In this document: in pieces, positions 17,197 through 26,552 of the stretch | How positions within the stretch are numbered: the stretch's first letter is position 1 | Layout of the letters: each line of letters opens with the position of its first letter | Origin: Bradyrhizobium sp. SK17 | GTDB taxonomy: Bacteria > Pseudomonadota > Alphaproteobacteria > Rhizobiales > Xanthobacteraceae | Assembly (NCBI RefSeq): GCF_002831585.1 | Contig: NZ_CP025113.1 | Span: 7,939,091 to 8,003,090, forward strand | Length of the DNA stretch: 64,000 nucleotides | Reading direction: 5' to 3' | The notes under the pieces: model-generated | What the model was told of the DNA's origin: nothing | What the model saw: the letters and a program-made list of their open reading frames with translations, nothing else | The model's database searches: none | Position numbers and translations under genes: made by a program

Positions 17197-17309
17197 TGCA
17201 TTATCTCCCTGGTTGTCGTTGACGCGCAAACCGGCGATCCGCCGGCTCGGCAGGCGCGCCATCTTTTTGAAGATGGCCGCGCGGGTCAAGCCCGCGCATG
17301 ACACACCAG

Positions 17310-18824
17310 CTATCCCCAGTTCACGCCGTGCCGCGCCAGGACCTCGCGGACCTTGGCGACCAGATCGGCCTCGGCACAGGAAAACTGCGCCGGCCGCGTT
17401 TCACGCCATTCCTGATTGGAGGCGATCGCGGCCGCAGCCTTGGCGCCCTCGATCAGATCCTTGATCTGCACCTCGCCGCGCGCCTTCTCGTCCGAGCCCT
17501 GGATGATGACGCAGGGCGAGTTGCGGCGGTCGGCATATTTGAGCTGGTTGCCCATGTTCTTCGGATTGCCGAGATAGAGCTCGGCGCGGATGCCGGCCTG
17601 GCGCAGCTCGGCGACCATCTTCTGATAGTCGGCGACGCGGTCGCGATCGAACACGGTGACGACGACGGGACCGAACTCGGCTTGCGAGTCGAGCTGACCG
17701 AGCATCGTCAGCGCGGCCTGCAAGCGCGACACGCCGATCGAGAAACCGGTCGCCGGCACCGGCTCGCCGCGGAAGCGCGAGACCAGGCCATCATAGCGGC
17801 CACCGCCGCCGACCGAGCCGAACCGCACCGGTCGGCCCTTCTCGTCCTTGGTGTCGAGCAGAAGCTCAACCTCGTAGACCGGGCCGGTGTAGTATTCGAG
17901 GCCGCGGACGACAGTGGGATCGATGCGGATGCGATCCGCCCCATAGCCGGACGCCGCAACCAGTTTTGCGATCTCTTCGAGCTCGCTCACGCCGGCCTGG
18001 CCAATCTCGCTCTTCGCCAGATGGGTCTCCGCCGCGGCGATCGCCTGTTTCCAGTCGTCGCGCTGTTGCGTGACGGCGAGCACGATATCGGCATCCGCCG
18101 GGCTCAGCTCGGCGCCCTTGGTGAAGTCGCCCTTGCCCTCTTCACCACCATCCCATCGCCCGGGTCCAAGCAGCTTGCGGACTTCATCGGCGGAAAACTT
18201 GTCGAGCTTGTCGATCGCACGCAGCACGGTGAGGCGACGGCCCGCATTCTGCTCGCCGCCGAGACCAATCGCCTCGAGCACACCGTCGAGCACCTTGCGG
18301 TTGTTCACCTTGACGACATAGGAGCCGCGCGGAATGCCGAGCGCTTCCATCGTGTCGGCCGCCATCATGCAGATCTCGGCGTCGGCCGCAGGCGTCGCCG
18401 AGCCGACCGTGTCGGCGTCGAACTGCATGAACTGGCGGAAGCGGCCGGGACCGGGCTTCTCGTTGCGGAACACATAGCCGAACCGATAGGACCGGTATGG
18501 CTTCGGCAGCGCGTCGAAATTCTCGGCAACATAGCGCGCCAGCGGCGCGGTGAGGTCGTAGCGCAGCGAGATCCACTGCTCGTCGTCATCCTGGAACGAG
18601 AACACGCCCTCGTTGGGCCGGTCCTGGTCGGGCAGGAACTTGCCGAGCGCGTCGGTGTATTCCATCGCCGGCGTCTCCACCGGCTCGAAGCCGTAGAGCT
18701 CGTAGACGGCGCGGATCTTCTCGACCATCGCCCGCGTGGCGTTGATCGCGGCCGGGCCGCGATCTTCCAGTCCGCGCGGCAGGCGCGCCTTCAGTTTCTG
18801 GGGCTTTTTGGGTTTTTCGGCCAT
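17310..18824 (-). CDS. hisS: Histidyl-tRNA synthetase
   Basis: Class II synthetase charging tRNA-His. 504 residues from ATG 18824; ATG 18848 is an alternative. Visible: [15 protein letters not shown] and [14 protein letters not shown] (motif 1 region), [20 protein letters not shown] (motif 2), the histidine-A motif [10 protein letters not shown], the Gly-rich [12 protein letters not shown], and motif 3 in [13 protein letters not shown]. The C-terminal anticodon-binding domain has [16 protein letters not shown] and a C-terminal extension. The length is typical of rhizobial HisS. Confidence 0.97.
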   Translation of the reverse strand: MAEKPKKPQKLKARLPRGLEDRGPAAINATRAMVEKIRAVYELYGFEPVETPAMEYTDALGKFLPDQDRPNEGVFSFQDDDEQWISLRYDLTAPLARYVAENFDALPKPYRSYRFGYVFRNEKPGPGRFRQFMQFDADTVGSATPAADAEICMMAADTMEALGIPRGSYVVKVNNRKVLDGVLEAIGLGGEQNAGRRLTVLRAIDKLDKFSADEVRKLLGPGRWDGGEEGKGDFTKGAELSPADADIVLAVTQQRDDWKQAIAAAETHLAKSEIGQAGVSELEEIAKLVAASGYGADRIRIDPTVVRGLEYYTGPVYEVELLLDTKDEKGRPVRFGSVGGGGRYDGLVSRFRGEPVPATGFSIGVSRLQAALTMLGQLDSQAEFGPVVVTVFDRDRVADYQKMVAELRQAGIRAELYLGNPKNMGNQLKYADRRNSPCVIIQGSDEKARGEVQIKDLIEGAKAAAAIASNQEWRETRPAQFSCAEADLVAKVREVLARHGVNWG

Positions 18825-18922
18825 TGGGGTTCTTTGTCGGGCCTGCAAGTCAAAACTGACTTACACATATGAGCCCGAGTTAGCAGCGGACGCACTCTAC
18901 AGCAAGCGTCGGCCTATCTTAA

Positions 18923-19071
18923 CCTCGCCCCGCTCTTCTGCGGGGAGAGGTCGAAATTCGCGTGAGCGAATTTCGGGTGAGGGGCATGGCACGATGCCCG
19001 TTTCAAATCCGGTGCCGCGGAGAGAAGGCCCCTCACCCCACCCTCTCCCCGCAAGGCCGGGGCGAGGGAGT
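18923..19071. repeat. REP-like intergenic repeat, family D (copy 1)
   Basis: Contains CCTCGCCCCGCTCTTCTGCGGGGAGAGG, GGGTGAGGGGCATGGCACGATGCCC and CCCCTCACCCCACCCTCTCCCCGCAAGGCCGGGGCGAGGG. Two strong hairpins face each other across a spacer. It separates ilvE from hisS (both minus strand). Related copies lie at 40416 and 48231. Confidence 0.8.
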
Positions 19072-19088
19072 GAGAGAGCGCACCCACC

Positions 19089-20168
19089 TTACGCGACGCT
19101 GCGGATCCAGTTGTGCGGGTCGTTGGTGCGGCCGTACTGGATGTCGACCAGCTTCTTGCGCAGCCCCATGGCGACCGGGCCGGCGACGCCGCCGCTGATC
19201 TGGAAATCGCCGCTCGCCGAGCAGACCTTGCCGATCGGCGAGATCACGGCGGCGGTGCCGCAGGCGAACGCCTCTTTCAGCTTGCCGCTGGCGGCATCGG
19301 CGCGCCACTGCTGGATCGTATAGGGCTCCTCGCGCACGCGGGTGCCGGAATCCTTGGCGAGCGCGATGATCGAGTCGCGGGTGATGCCGGGCAGGATGGT
19401 GCCGAGCGGCGGCGTCGAGATCGAGCCGTCGTCGAACGCGAAGAAGATGTTCATGCCGCCGAGCTCCTCGATGTAGCGGCGCTCGACCGCATCGAGGAAC
19501 ACGACCTGGTCGCAGCCGCGATCGATCGCCTCGGCCTGCGCGCGCAGGCTGGCCGCGTAATTGCCGCCGCACTTGACCGCGCCAGTGCCGCCGATCGCGG
19601 CGCGCGTGTAGTTCTCCGACACCCAGATCGACACCGGCGCGGGGCCGCCCTTGAAATAGGAGCCGACCGGAGATGCGATCACCGAGAAGATGTATTCGGC
19701 CGACGGCTTCACGCCGAGAAAGATCTCGCTCGCGATCATGAACGGCCGCAGATAGAGACTGCCCTCGCCGCCCGGAATCCAGGCGCGATCGATCCGCACC
19801 AGTTGCTCGACCGCCTCGATGAACACGTCCTCGGGCAGCGGCGCCATCGCCATGCGCTTGGCCGAATCGTGGAAGCGGCGGGCATTGGCATCCGGACGGA
19901 ACAGGTTCACGCCGCCATCGTCGCGCTTGTAGGCCTTGAGGCCCTCGAAAATTTCCTGGGCGTAGTGCAGCACCGCGCCGGCCGGATCGAGCGGAAAATT
20001 CGCGCGGGCCTCGACGCGGGCGCTGTGCCAGCCCTTGCCCTGGCTGTAGCGGACGATCGCCATATGGTCGGTGAAGACGCGGCCGAAGCCCGGGTCCACG
20101 AGCTTCGCCGCGCGATCCTTGTCGGAGGTGGCGTTCGGCGAAGGCTGGATGTCGAATTTCAAAGTCAT
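19089..20168 (-). CDS. ilvE: Branched-chain amino acid aminotransferase
   Basis: PLP enzyme (fold type IV) interconverting Leu/Ile/Val with their 2-oxo acids. 359 residues from ATG 20168, the long form related to the BCAT2/eukaryotic type. Signatures: HYAQEIFEGLKAYKR, RPFMIASEIFLGV, GGNYAASLRAQAEA preceded by the PLP Lys in GAVKCGG, EELGGMNIFFAF and LPGITRDSIIALAKD. A GGAAAG ribosome site precedes the start. It is divergent from a MarR regulator across 326 bases that hold a strong palindrome. Confidence 0.96.
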   Translation of the reverse strand: MTLKFDIQPSPNATSDKDRAAKLVDPGFGRVFTDHMAIVRYSQGKGWHSARVEARANFPLDPAGAVLHYAQEIFEGLKAYKRDDGGVNLFRPDANARRFHDSAKRMAMAPLPEDVFIEAVEQLVRIDRAWIPGGEGSLYLRPFMIASEIFLGVKPSAEYIFSVIASPVGSYFKGGPAPVSIWVSENYTRAAIGGTGAVKCGGNYAASLRAQAEAIDRGCDQVVFLDAVERRYIEELGGMNIFFAFDDGSISTPPLGTILPGITRDSIIALAKDSGTRVREEPYTIQQWRADAASGKLKEAFACGTAAVISPIGKVCSASGDFQISGGVAGPVAMGLRKKLVDIQYGRTNDPHNWIRSVA

Positions 20169-20420
20169 TTTCTTGCTTTCCGCTGTCGCTGCCGGCGCGA
20201 TATCCGGCGCCGGTGTGTTTCCCCCGGGCCTGCCGGCTCGGCCTGGTACGGACGTCACCGCCGGCCGCAAGGCCGGTTTCCATCGCCAACATGCCGGTTA
20301 GACATGCTTTTGCGGAGTGCTGAAGTCCAGTATGTTTGCCGAGATGCCGCTCGACAATCGCACGGTAGTCCAATTTGCGGCCCAAACCGCCTCACAGGCT
20401 CTTTCAGGCCGCTTCAAACG

Positions 20421-20459
20421 CTGTCGGGGACGAAACGACTTAATGTTTCGTCGTGACAG
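20421..20459. promoter_or_regulatory. Candidate MarR-family operator in the ilvE-marR gap
   Basis: A perfect 8-base inverted repeat GACGAAAC-N8-GTTTCGTC (20429-20452) is nested in an outer pair CTGTC / GACAG (20421-20425 and 20455-20459). It lies 36 bases before the marR start at 20495 and 253 bases before ilvE. Size and symmetry fit a dimeric winged-helix regulator. Autoregulation of the MarR gene is the simplest reading. The rest of the 20169-20494 gap shows nothing else definite. Confidence 0.6.
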
Positions 20460-20494
20460 GCAGTTTTGTAACATTGAGACCAAGATACGTCAAT

Positions 20495-21043
20495 ATGACT
20501 GACATAAATTTCTCAGGCATGGCTGCCAAGCCCGATTCGCAGGGAGATGACCACTCTCCCTCGGCCGGCGCGCGCGACCTGCGCTGGGACATCATCGAGC
20601 TCCTGTTCTTCGCCTACCGCGACTTCGTCGGCGACGCCGACCAGGAGCTGGAGGCGTTCGGCTTCGGCCGCGCCCACCACCGCGTCATCCACTTCGTCAC
20701 CCGTTATCCGGGGCTGAAGGTCGCCGACCTGCTCGACGTGCTGCGCATCACCAAGCAGTCGCTCGGGCGGGTGCTCAAGCAGCTGCTGGACGAGGGTTAC
20801 ATCGTGCAGAAGACCGGCAACAATGACCGCCGGCAACGCCTGCTCTATGCCACGCCGAAGGGCGAGGCGCTGGTCGCCAAGCTCGCGGGGTTGCAGACCG
20901 ACCGCATTAACCGCGCGGTGGCCGGCATCGATCCGGCCGGCGTCGAGACGGTTCGCCAGTTCCTCCGCGCGATGATCGACCGCGACGATCCCGACAAGGT
21001 GCTCGAGGCGATCTTCGGCGGCGGCAGAAAAACAAGGGAGTGA
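20495..21043 (+). CDS. MarR family transcriptional regulator
   Basis: 182 residues from ATG 20495; ATG 20519 is also possible, and neither has a good Shine-Dalgarno sequence. The winged helix-turn-helix is at about 60-130: HRVIHFVTRYPGLKVADLLD, then the recognition helix ITKQSLGRVLKQLLDEGYI and the wing QKTGNNDRRQRLLYATPKG with the conserved D-x-R-x-R. It is followed immediately by a response regulator (stop at 21043, next start 21049) and then a sensor kinase, so the three are one transcription unit. Confidence 0.92.
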   Translation: MTDINFSGMAAKPDSQGDDHSPSAGARDLRWDIIELLFFAYRDFVGDADQELEAFGFGRAHHRVIHFVTRYPGLKVADLLDVLRITKQSLGRVLKQLLDEGYIVQKTGNNDRRQRLLYATPKGEALVAKLAGLQTDRINRAVAGIDPAGVETVRQFLRAMIDRDDPDKVLEAIFGGGRKTRE

Positions 21044-21048
21044 ACCTG

Positions 21049-21768
21049 GTGCAGGCTGCAACCATGATGCGCGCGCCGATCGAACCGGCCGACGACGCGC
21101 CGCACCTTCTGCTGGTCGACGACGACCGCCGCATTCGCGACCTGCTGTCGCGCTTTCTGTCCGGCGAAGGCTATCGCGTCACCACGGCGATGAGCGCCAC
21201 CGACGCCCGCGCCAAGCTGCTCGGACTGCACTTCGACCTCTTGATCCTCGACGTGATGATGCCCGGCGAGAACGGCTTCGACCTCGCCCGCTTCATCCGC
21301 AGTTCCTCGACGGTGCCGATCATCATGCTGACCGCCCGCCACGAGGCGGAGGCCCGCATCGAGGGCTTGCAGATCGGCGCCGATGATTACGTCGCCAAGC
21401 CGTTCGAGCCGCGCGAGCTGGTGCTGCGCATCGGCAATATCCTCAAGCGCACCGCGCCGCCGCAGACCGTGACTGTCGAGCAGATCGCCTTCGGCCCCTA
21501 CATCTTCCACATCGAGCGCAGCGAGCTGCGCCAGGGCGAGGAGATCATCCATCTCACCGACCGCGAGCGCGAGATGCTGCGCATCCTCGCGAGCGCGCCC
21601 GGCGAGACCGTGCCGCGCGCCGAGCTGACCTCTGGCGGCACCGTCAACGAGCGCGCGGTCGACGTGCAGATCAACCGGCTGCGCCGCAAGATCGAGCACG
21701 ATCCGGCCAATCCGCTGTTCCTACAGGCGGTGCGCGGCATCGGCTATCGCCTGGTGGCCGCCCCCTGA
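21049..21768 (+). CDS. OmpR/PhoB-type response regulator
   Basis: 239 residues. The receiver domain (about 15-125) has the acidic pair LLLVDDDRR, the phospho-acceptor Asp in LLILDVMMPGENGF, Thr in IMLTARHE and Lys in YVAKPFEPREL. The C-terminal winged-helix domain has LTDREREMLRILASAPGETV and DVQINRLRRKIEHDP ending RGIGYRL. GTG 21049 is chosen because AAGGGAG lies eight bases upstream; GTG 21040 (overlapping the marR stop) and ATG 21064 are alternatives. Its cognate kinase is at 21834. Confidence 0.95.
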   Translation: MQAATMMRAPIEPADDAPHLLLVDDDRRIRDLLSRFLSGEGYRVTTAMSATDARAKLLGLHFDLLILDVMMPGENGFDLARFIRSSSTVPIIMLTARHEAEARIEGLQIGADDYVAKPFEPRELVLRIGNILKRTAPPQTVTVEQIAFGPYIFHIERSELRQGEEIIHLTDREREMLRILASAPGETVPRAELTSGGTVNERAVDVQINRLRRKIEHDPANPLFLQAVRGIGYRLVAAP

Positions 21769-21773
21769 CTTGG

Positions 21774-21818
21774 GCATGATCTTGTCGGAAAACCGCTACA
21801 CACTTTTCCGGATCATGC
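21774..21818. repeat. Short intergenic repeat, family C (copy 1)
   Basis: A 45-base unit GCATGATCTTGTCGGAAAACC...CACTTTTCCGGATCATGC whose ends are inverted (GCATGATC / GATCATGC) and whose inner CGGAAAA / TTTTCCG arms also pair. It lies between the response regulator and its kinase, so it is transcribed within the operon. A second copy, reversed, is at 33106. Confidence 0.8.
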
Positions 21819-21833
21819 GTTAGAGCACCCGTC

Positions 21834-23219
21834 ATGAGCACGCTCGATACCGGCCTGACCCTGATCAAGAACGCCTCGCAGCGCGTCTCGAAGGCGAACG
21901 GCTGGATGGGCAACGCGTTCAAGAGCTGGATGCCGACCGGCCTCTATGCCCGCGCGCTGCTGATCATGATCGTGCCGATGGTGATCCTGCAAACCGTGGT
22001 CGCCTTCGTGTTCATGGAGCGGCACTGGAACACGGTGACGCGGCGGCTGTCGGCGGCTGTTGTCTCCGACATCGCCGCGCTGATCGACGTCTACAAGACC
22101 TATCCGCAGGACAAGGACCGCGCCCAGTTGCGCAGCATCGCCCAGAAGCTGCAACTGCTGGTCGACTTCCTCCCCGCCGGCGACATGCCGCCGCCGGGAC
22201 CGAAGCCGTTCTTCTCGCTGCTCGACCAGACGCTCTCGGTGCAGCTCGGCCGCCAGATCAGCCGCCCGTTCTGGATCGACACCGTCGGCAAGTCCAATCT
22301 GGTCGAGATCCGCGTCCAGCTCGACGATTCGGTGATGCGGATCTTCGCGCAGCGCAGCGCGGCCTACGCCTCCAATTCGGAGATCTTCATCTTCTGGATG
22401 CTCGGCACCTCGACCATCCTGTTGATCGTCGCGGTGCTGTTCCTGCGCAACCAGATCAAGCCGATCCTGCGGCTCGCTGATGCCGCGGAAAGTTTCGGCA
22501 AGGGCCGCGAGGCGCCGAACTTCCGGCCGCGCGGCGCGCGCGAGGTGCGGCGCGCGGCGCAGGCCTTCATCGAGATGAAGGCGCGCGTCGAGCGCTCGAT
22601 CGAGCAGCGCACCGCGATGCTCGCCGGCGTGTCACATGATCTGCGCACCATCCTGACCCGCTTCAAGCTCGAGCTGGCCCTGATCGGCGAAGGCCCCGAG
22701 ATCGACGCGATGCGCAAGGACGTCGACGAGATGTCGATGATGCTGGAGGACTATCTCGCCTTCGCGCGCGGCGATTCCGGCGAGGTCGCGCAGCCGACCG
22801 ACATGGCGCTGGCGCTGGAAGAGTTGCGCAGCGACGCCGAGCGTCACGGCCACATCGCGACCGTCGCGTTCCACGGCCTGCCGGTCGTCACGGTGAAGCC
22901 GGCCTCGTTCAAGCGCTGCCTCGCCAACCTCGTCTCCAATGCCGCCCGCCACGCCAACACGATCTCGATCACCGGCCAGCGCGACCACCGCTATCTCAAC
23001 ATCACGGTCGACGACGACGGCCCCGGCATCCCCGCCGCGATGCGCGAGGAAGTGTTCAAGCCGTTCCTGCGGCTCGACGATGCCCGCAACCAGGACGAAG
23101 GCGGCAGCGGGCTCGGCCTTGCGATCGCCCGCGACATCGCCCGCTCGCATGGCGGCGACATCATGCTCGGCGAAAGCCCGATGGGCGGCCTGCGCGCCGT
23201 GGTGCGGGTGCCGGTCTAG
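21834..23219 (+). CDS. Sensor histidine kinase (EnvZ/RstB-like)
   Basis: 461-residue inner-membrane kinase. Transmembrane segments at about 40-65 and about 180-202 enclose a periplasmic sensor loop; a HAMP domain follows (LRNQIKPILRLADAAE). The H-box is GVSHDLRTILTRFKLEL, with the phospho-accepting His but Ile where Pro is nearly always found (HDLRTPL). ATPase boxes: LANLVSNAARHA (N), DDDGPGIP (G1) and GGSGLGLAIARDIARSHGG (G2). It pairs with the response regulator upstream. The stimulus is not evident from the sequence. Confidence 0.93.
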   Translation: MSTLDTGLTLIKNASQRVSKANGWMGNAFKSWMPTGLYARALLIMIVPMVILQTVVAFVFMERHWNTVTRRLSAAVVSDIAALIDVYKTYPQDKDRAQLRSIAQKLQLLVDFLPAGDMPPPGPKPFFSLLDQTLSVQLGRQISRPFWIDTVGKSNLVEIRVQLDDSVMRIFAQRSAAYASNSEIFIFWMLGTSTILLIVAVLFLRNQIKPILRLADAAESFGKGREAPNFRPRGAREVRRAAQAFIEMKARVERSIEQRTAMLAGVSHDLRTILTRFKLELALIGEGPEIDAMRKDVDEMSMMLEDYLAFARGDSGEVAQPTDMALALEELRSDAERHGHIATVAFHGLPVVTVKPASFKRCLANLVSNAARHANTISITGQRDHRYLNITVDDDGPGIPAAMREEVFKPFLRLDDARNQDEGGSGLGLAIARDIARSHGGDIMLGESPMGGLRAVVRVPV

Positions 23220-23220
23220 C

Positions 23221-25524
23221 TTACCAACGATACGACAAGGTGCCGATGACCTGACGCCGGGCGCCCGAGTAACAATAGCCGGACTGACAGGTCTGGTACT
23301 GCGTGTCGAACAGGTTGGTCGCGTTCAGACGCATGGTGGCCCCGAGCATCCGCCGGTCGAGCTTGCCCAGATCGTAATCGATCACCGCATCGAACAGCGT
23401 CGTCGCCGCATTCTGGAACGTGTTCTGGTCGTTGCCGAAGTTGGTGCCGATGTAACGGACACCGAGGCCGAGCCCGAGCCCTTCGACCGGGACGCCGGAC
23501 TGGAAGGTGTATTTGCCGAACGCGGCGAAGGAATTGCGCGGGATGCCGGAGAGCTCATTGCCGGTCGTGTCGGGATTGCCCTGGTTGATGACGACGTTGA
23601 GATGGGTGTAGGCCGCGGTGAGATCGAATCCCTGCTTGAGCGCCAGCTTCGCCTCGAGCTCGACGCCCTTGGATTCGACCTGCCCGGTTGCCGCCTGGAA
23701 GGCCATGTTGCTGGGATCGGTGCGCAGCACGTTGTCCTGGGTGATGTCGAACACCGCGGCGGTCAACAGCAGTGGAACCTGCGGCATCTGGTACTTGATG
23801 CCGATCTCCTTCTGCTCGCCGGTGGTCGGCCTGAACGGCGATCCCGATACGTCGAGGCCGACCTGCGGGGCGAAGGCCGTCGCGTAGCTCACATAGGGCG
23901 CAATGCCGTTGTCGAACACGTAGGAGAGGCCCGCGCGGCCGGTGAAGGCGTTGGCCTTCTGCGTCGACGGCACGCCGTCGAGACCCGCCGTCGTGGTCTG
24001 GGAGACCCAGCTCTGGCGACCATTGAGTGTCAGGACGAAGCCGCCGAGCTTGGCCTGCTCCTGCACATAGACACCGACCTCGTCGGTGGACTGCTTGTTG
24101 AAGATCGAGAATGACGGCGTGGCAATGGCCTGGGCGCCGTAGTTCATCGTCAGCAGATTGAGGTCGGGCGCCGCTCCGTAACCGATCTTGTCGTTGTAGT
24201 AGGAATGACCGTAGTCGACGCCGAACAGCGCCGTGTTCCGGATCGCGCCGAGCATGAACTTGGCCTCGGCCTGGTTGTCGAGCGTGACGGTGTTGAAGCT
24301 GTCGAGGATCCGCCACGCGGAGCGCGAGGCCAGATTGGTGCTGCTGTCGATGGAATCGATCTGGGTGTATTTCGCGTCGACGTCGACCTGGTAGAAGCGG
24401 AAGTTCTGCCGCACCGTCCACACGTCGTCGACATTGTGCTCGAACGCGTAGCCGATCCGATACTGCTTCTGGTCCATCGCGCTGAACGCCGGATCGTTCG
24501 AATAGATGTTGGTCAATTGTCCGTCGGGCGAGCGGAAATTGCCGATGCTCGCGGCGGTCCGGCTGGTTTGATATTCGCTCAGGATGGTGAAGGACGTATC
24601 GGCGTCCGGCCGCCAGGTCAGGGCCGGCGCGATATAGGCGCGATCGTCGTCATTGCCGGGATACCAGGTCTTGGCGTCACGCAGCAGACCGGTCAGGCGG
24701 TAGTACAATTGGTCGCTGCCGGGCACCGGGCCACCGATATCGAAGCTGCCCTGGTAACGATCATAGTTGCCGGCTTGAAGCTGCACCTCGCCGAACGGCG
24801 TCATGGTCGGCCGCTTGGTGGTGACGTCGACGATGCCTCCGGGAGAGCCAAGGCCGTAGAGGCCGGAAGCCGGGCCACGCAGGATCGACACGCTGTCGAG
24901 ACCCCAAGGCTCGATCTTGGGAATGGCGAAGTTGCCGCCGCCCTGGCGCAGCCCGTCGCGATAGATCCCGGTATAGGTCGCATCGAAGCCGCGGATGTAG
25001 AAACTGTCGAACCGCGGATCATAGCCGAACGCCGTCGTCGTCACGCCGGGCGTGTAGTCGACGGCATCCTTGAGCGTCTGAACGTTGCGATCCCTGAGCT
25101 CCTTTTGCGTGACCACGGAAAGCGACTGCGGCGTCTCGATCAGCGCGGTGTTGGTCTTGGTGCCCGCCGTGCTGCCGGTCGCGACATAGCCGGTCGTCGT
25201 GCCGATCGTGCCGCCGGCACCCTGCGACCGCGGAGCCTGACTCTGAGCGGGCGTTGCAGCGCCAAGGCGGCGGCTCGCCGCGGCCGCGCGCGAGGCGCTG
25301 GCGCGGCGAGTTGAAGCGACGGCACTGCGCTTCCTGGCGGCGCCGGGATCGTCGACCGTGACTGCGGGAAGCGCGGTCGTGTTATTTTGCAGGGCGCTGC
25401 TCTGTGCCTGGGCGCTGGCGACGTTCGTGCTCATTGGCACAAGCAAGACCGAACCGAGAAACGCTGCATTGATCGCAGCCGTTGATGCAAGCAAGCCATG
25501 CTTGCGTCGCGACCCCATTCCCAC
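23221..25524 (-). CDS. TonB-dependent siderophore receptor
   Basis: Outer-membrane receptor of about 767 residues for ferric siderophore uptake. A signal peptide (about 5-40) is followed by a low-complexity Ser/Arg/Ala segment, a TonB-box-like region, and a plug domain with ETPQSLSVVTQKELRDRNVQT and SILRGPASGLYGLGSPGGIVD. The 22-strand barrel ends in the usual aromatic, GTLSYRW. The SVVTQ and RGPAS motifs put it in the FhuA/FpvA/hydroxamate group. GTG 25524 has GGGGA eight bases upstream; ATG 25518 is an alternative. Its stop converges on the sensor kinase stop one base away. No siderophore synthesis genes are nearby. Confidence 0.93.
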   Translation of the reverse strand: MGMGSRRKHGLLASTAAINAAFLGSVLLVPMSTNVASAQAQSSALQNNTTALPAVTVDDPGAARKRSAVASTRRASASRAAAASRRLGAATPAQSQAPRSQGAGGTIGTTTGYVATGSTAGTKTNTALIETPQSLSVVTQKELRDRNVQTLKDAVDYTPGVTTTAFGYDPRFDSFYIRGFDATYTGIYRDGLRQGGGNFAIPKIEPWGLDSVSILRGPASGLYGLGSPGGIVDVTTKRPTMTPFGEVQLQAGNYDRYQGSFDIGGPVPGSDQLYYRLTGLLRDAKTWYPGNDDDRAYIAPALTWRPDADTSFTILSEYQTSRTAASIGNFRSPDGQLTNIYSNDPAFSAMDQKQYRIGYAFEHNVDDVWTVRQNFRFYQVDVDAKYTQIDSIDSSTNLASRSAWRILDSFNTVTLDNQAEAKFMLGAIRNTALFGVDYGHSYYNDKIGYGAAPDLNLLTMNYGAQAIATPSFSIFNKQSTDEVGVYVQEQAKLGGFVLTLNGRQSWVSQTTTAGLDGVPSTQKANAFTGRAGLSYVFDNGIAPYVSYATAFAPQVGLDVSGSPFRPTTGEQKEIGIKYQMPQVPLLLTAAVFDITQDNVLRTDPSNMAFQAATGQVESKGVELEAKLALKQGFDLTAAYTHLNVVINQGNPDTTGNELSGIPRNSFAAFGKYTFQSGVPVEGLGLGLGVRYIGTNFGNDQNTFQNAATTLFDAVIDYDLGKLDRRMLGATMRLNATNLFDTQYQTCQSGYCYSGARRQVIGTLSYRW

Positions 25525-25907
25525 CGAACAAATCCCCAGATGCCCCGATTGATCTTCGATCGAGCCGCTCGCGCGTGATGAGGCGAGCGACGATCGAGGC
25601 GGACTTCTATCGGCGCGATGAGTGAAACTCCACACGCGCAAAATAGAATCGATAGAAGCACGCGCGACGCACGACATTGGAGCGATTCAAAACCGACATG
25701 TTGTCGCAGCAAGCTCTTCAACGCGATGAGCCGATGCGCGTCTTCGCTCTCACATATCTCTCGCACCAGGTGTCATGCGCCCTCGCAATGATGTTGATTT
25801 CATCTTGCGGCGCTCGCGTACATGACGTGGTCGCGCGCGATGTCTTCGACATCGACAATCCGCGTCATTGCGACGTGACGCATCGCAGTCTGCGTGCAGT
25901 GATGGGT
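25525..25907. other. Gap upstream of the siderophore receptor, no gene supported
   Basis: This stretch should hold the receptor promoter (minus strand). I looked for a Fur box or an Irr-type TTTAGAA/TTCTAAA element and found only fragments (for example AAATAGAATCGATAG near 25640). Short open frames here have no family character. Confidence 0.5.
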
Positions 25908-25944
25908 CAAAAGCAAAACGGCCTCTCCGCATCGGAGAGGCCGT
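25908..25944 (-). terminator. Intrinsic terminator of the DUF3617 gene
   Basis: A perfect 12-base-pair stem (ACGGCCTCTCCG / CGGAGAGGCCGT, 3-base loop, 25918-25944) is followed on the minus strand by TTTTGCTTTT. It lies 36 bases beyond the stop codon at 25980. Confidence 0.85.
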
Positions 25945-25979
25945 GTTCAACTATCGGGCGGCAGACGAATGGGCTGCGG

Positions 25980-26510
25980 CTATTTCTGCTTGGGCAGCAG
26001 GCCCTTCAGCTTTTCCATGTCCTTGACGTTCATCTTCATGCCGCCGGGCATGATGATGTCGCCCGGCTTCTGGTCGCTCTTGCAGGCGCCGAGCCACTTC
26101 GCCTCGATGGTCATCGTGGTGTCGCGGGTCCCGGCCGCGCCGCCCTCGGAGTGCGAGGTGCTCTTGACCGTATAGGCGGAATTGAAATCGCCGACGATCT
26201 CGGAGTGCCCCTGCACCGTCATGCCCGCGACGCTGCACACGCTATCGCTGACATAGCCGGTAGCGGTCTTCTGGACGTCGTGCTTGGAACAGACTTCCTT
26301 GGCCATCGGCGAGGCCGCCGCGCTCATTTCCTTGTCGGTGGTCTCGTCGGTGCAGTGCTGCATGGTGATTTCCGGCATCGGTCCGCCGGTGCGCAGCATT
26401 TTCATTTCCCACAGGCCCGGTTTGCGGATCGGCAGGTCGACGGCGCTTGCGGCGCCGGTGGACAGGACGAGGCAAATGGCCGAACCAAACAAGGCAAGCT
26501 GTCGGGTCAT
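25980..26510 (-). CDS. DUF3617 domain-containing periplasmic protein
   Basis: 176 residues. A signal peptide (about 1-23, ending ASA) is followed by the DUF3617 pattern: LPIRKPGLWEMKML, an acidic MQHCTDETTD segment, and Cys pairs (EVCSKHDV, SVCSVAGM, WLGACKSDQKPGD) likely to form disulphides. Function unknown. Family members are small secreted proteins common in Proteobacteria. A clear intrinsic terminator follows it. Confidence 0.85.
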   Translation of the reverse strand: MTRQLALFGSAICLVLSTGAASAVDLPIRKPGLWEMKMLRTGGPMPEITMQHCTDETTDKEMSAAASPMAKEVCSKHDVQKTATGYVSDSVCSVAGMTVQGHSEIVGDFNSAYTVKSTSHSEGGAAGTRDTTMTIEAKWLGACKSDQKPGDIIMPGGMKMNVKDMEKLKGLLPKQK

Positions 26511-26552
26511 GCGGTGAGCTCCCGGCTGGACGATCGAGGAATTGAGAGCGCC

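Noticed and set aside
24205..25314. 369-codon open frame opposite the siderophore receptor
   Set aside because: It lies wholly within and antisense to the receptor and has no recognisable motif.
25525..25800. Fur or Irr box ahead of the siderophore receptor
   Set aside because: I searched by eye for both consensus types and found only short partial matches, so I do not report a site.
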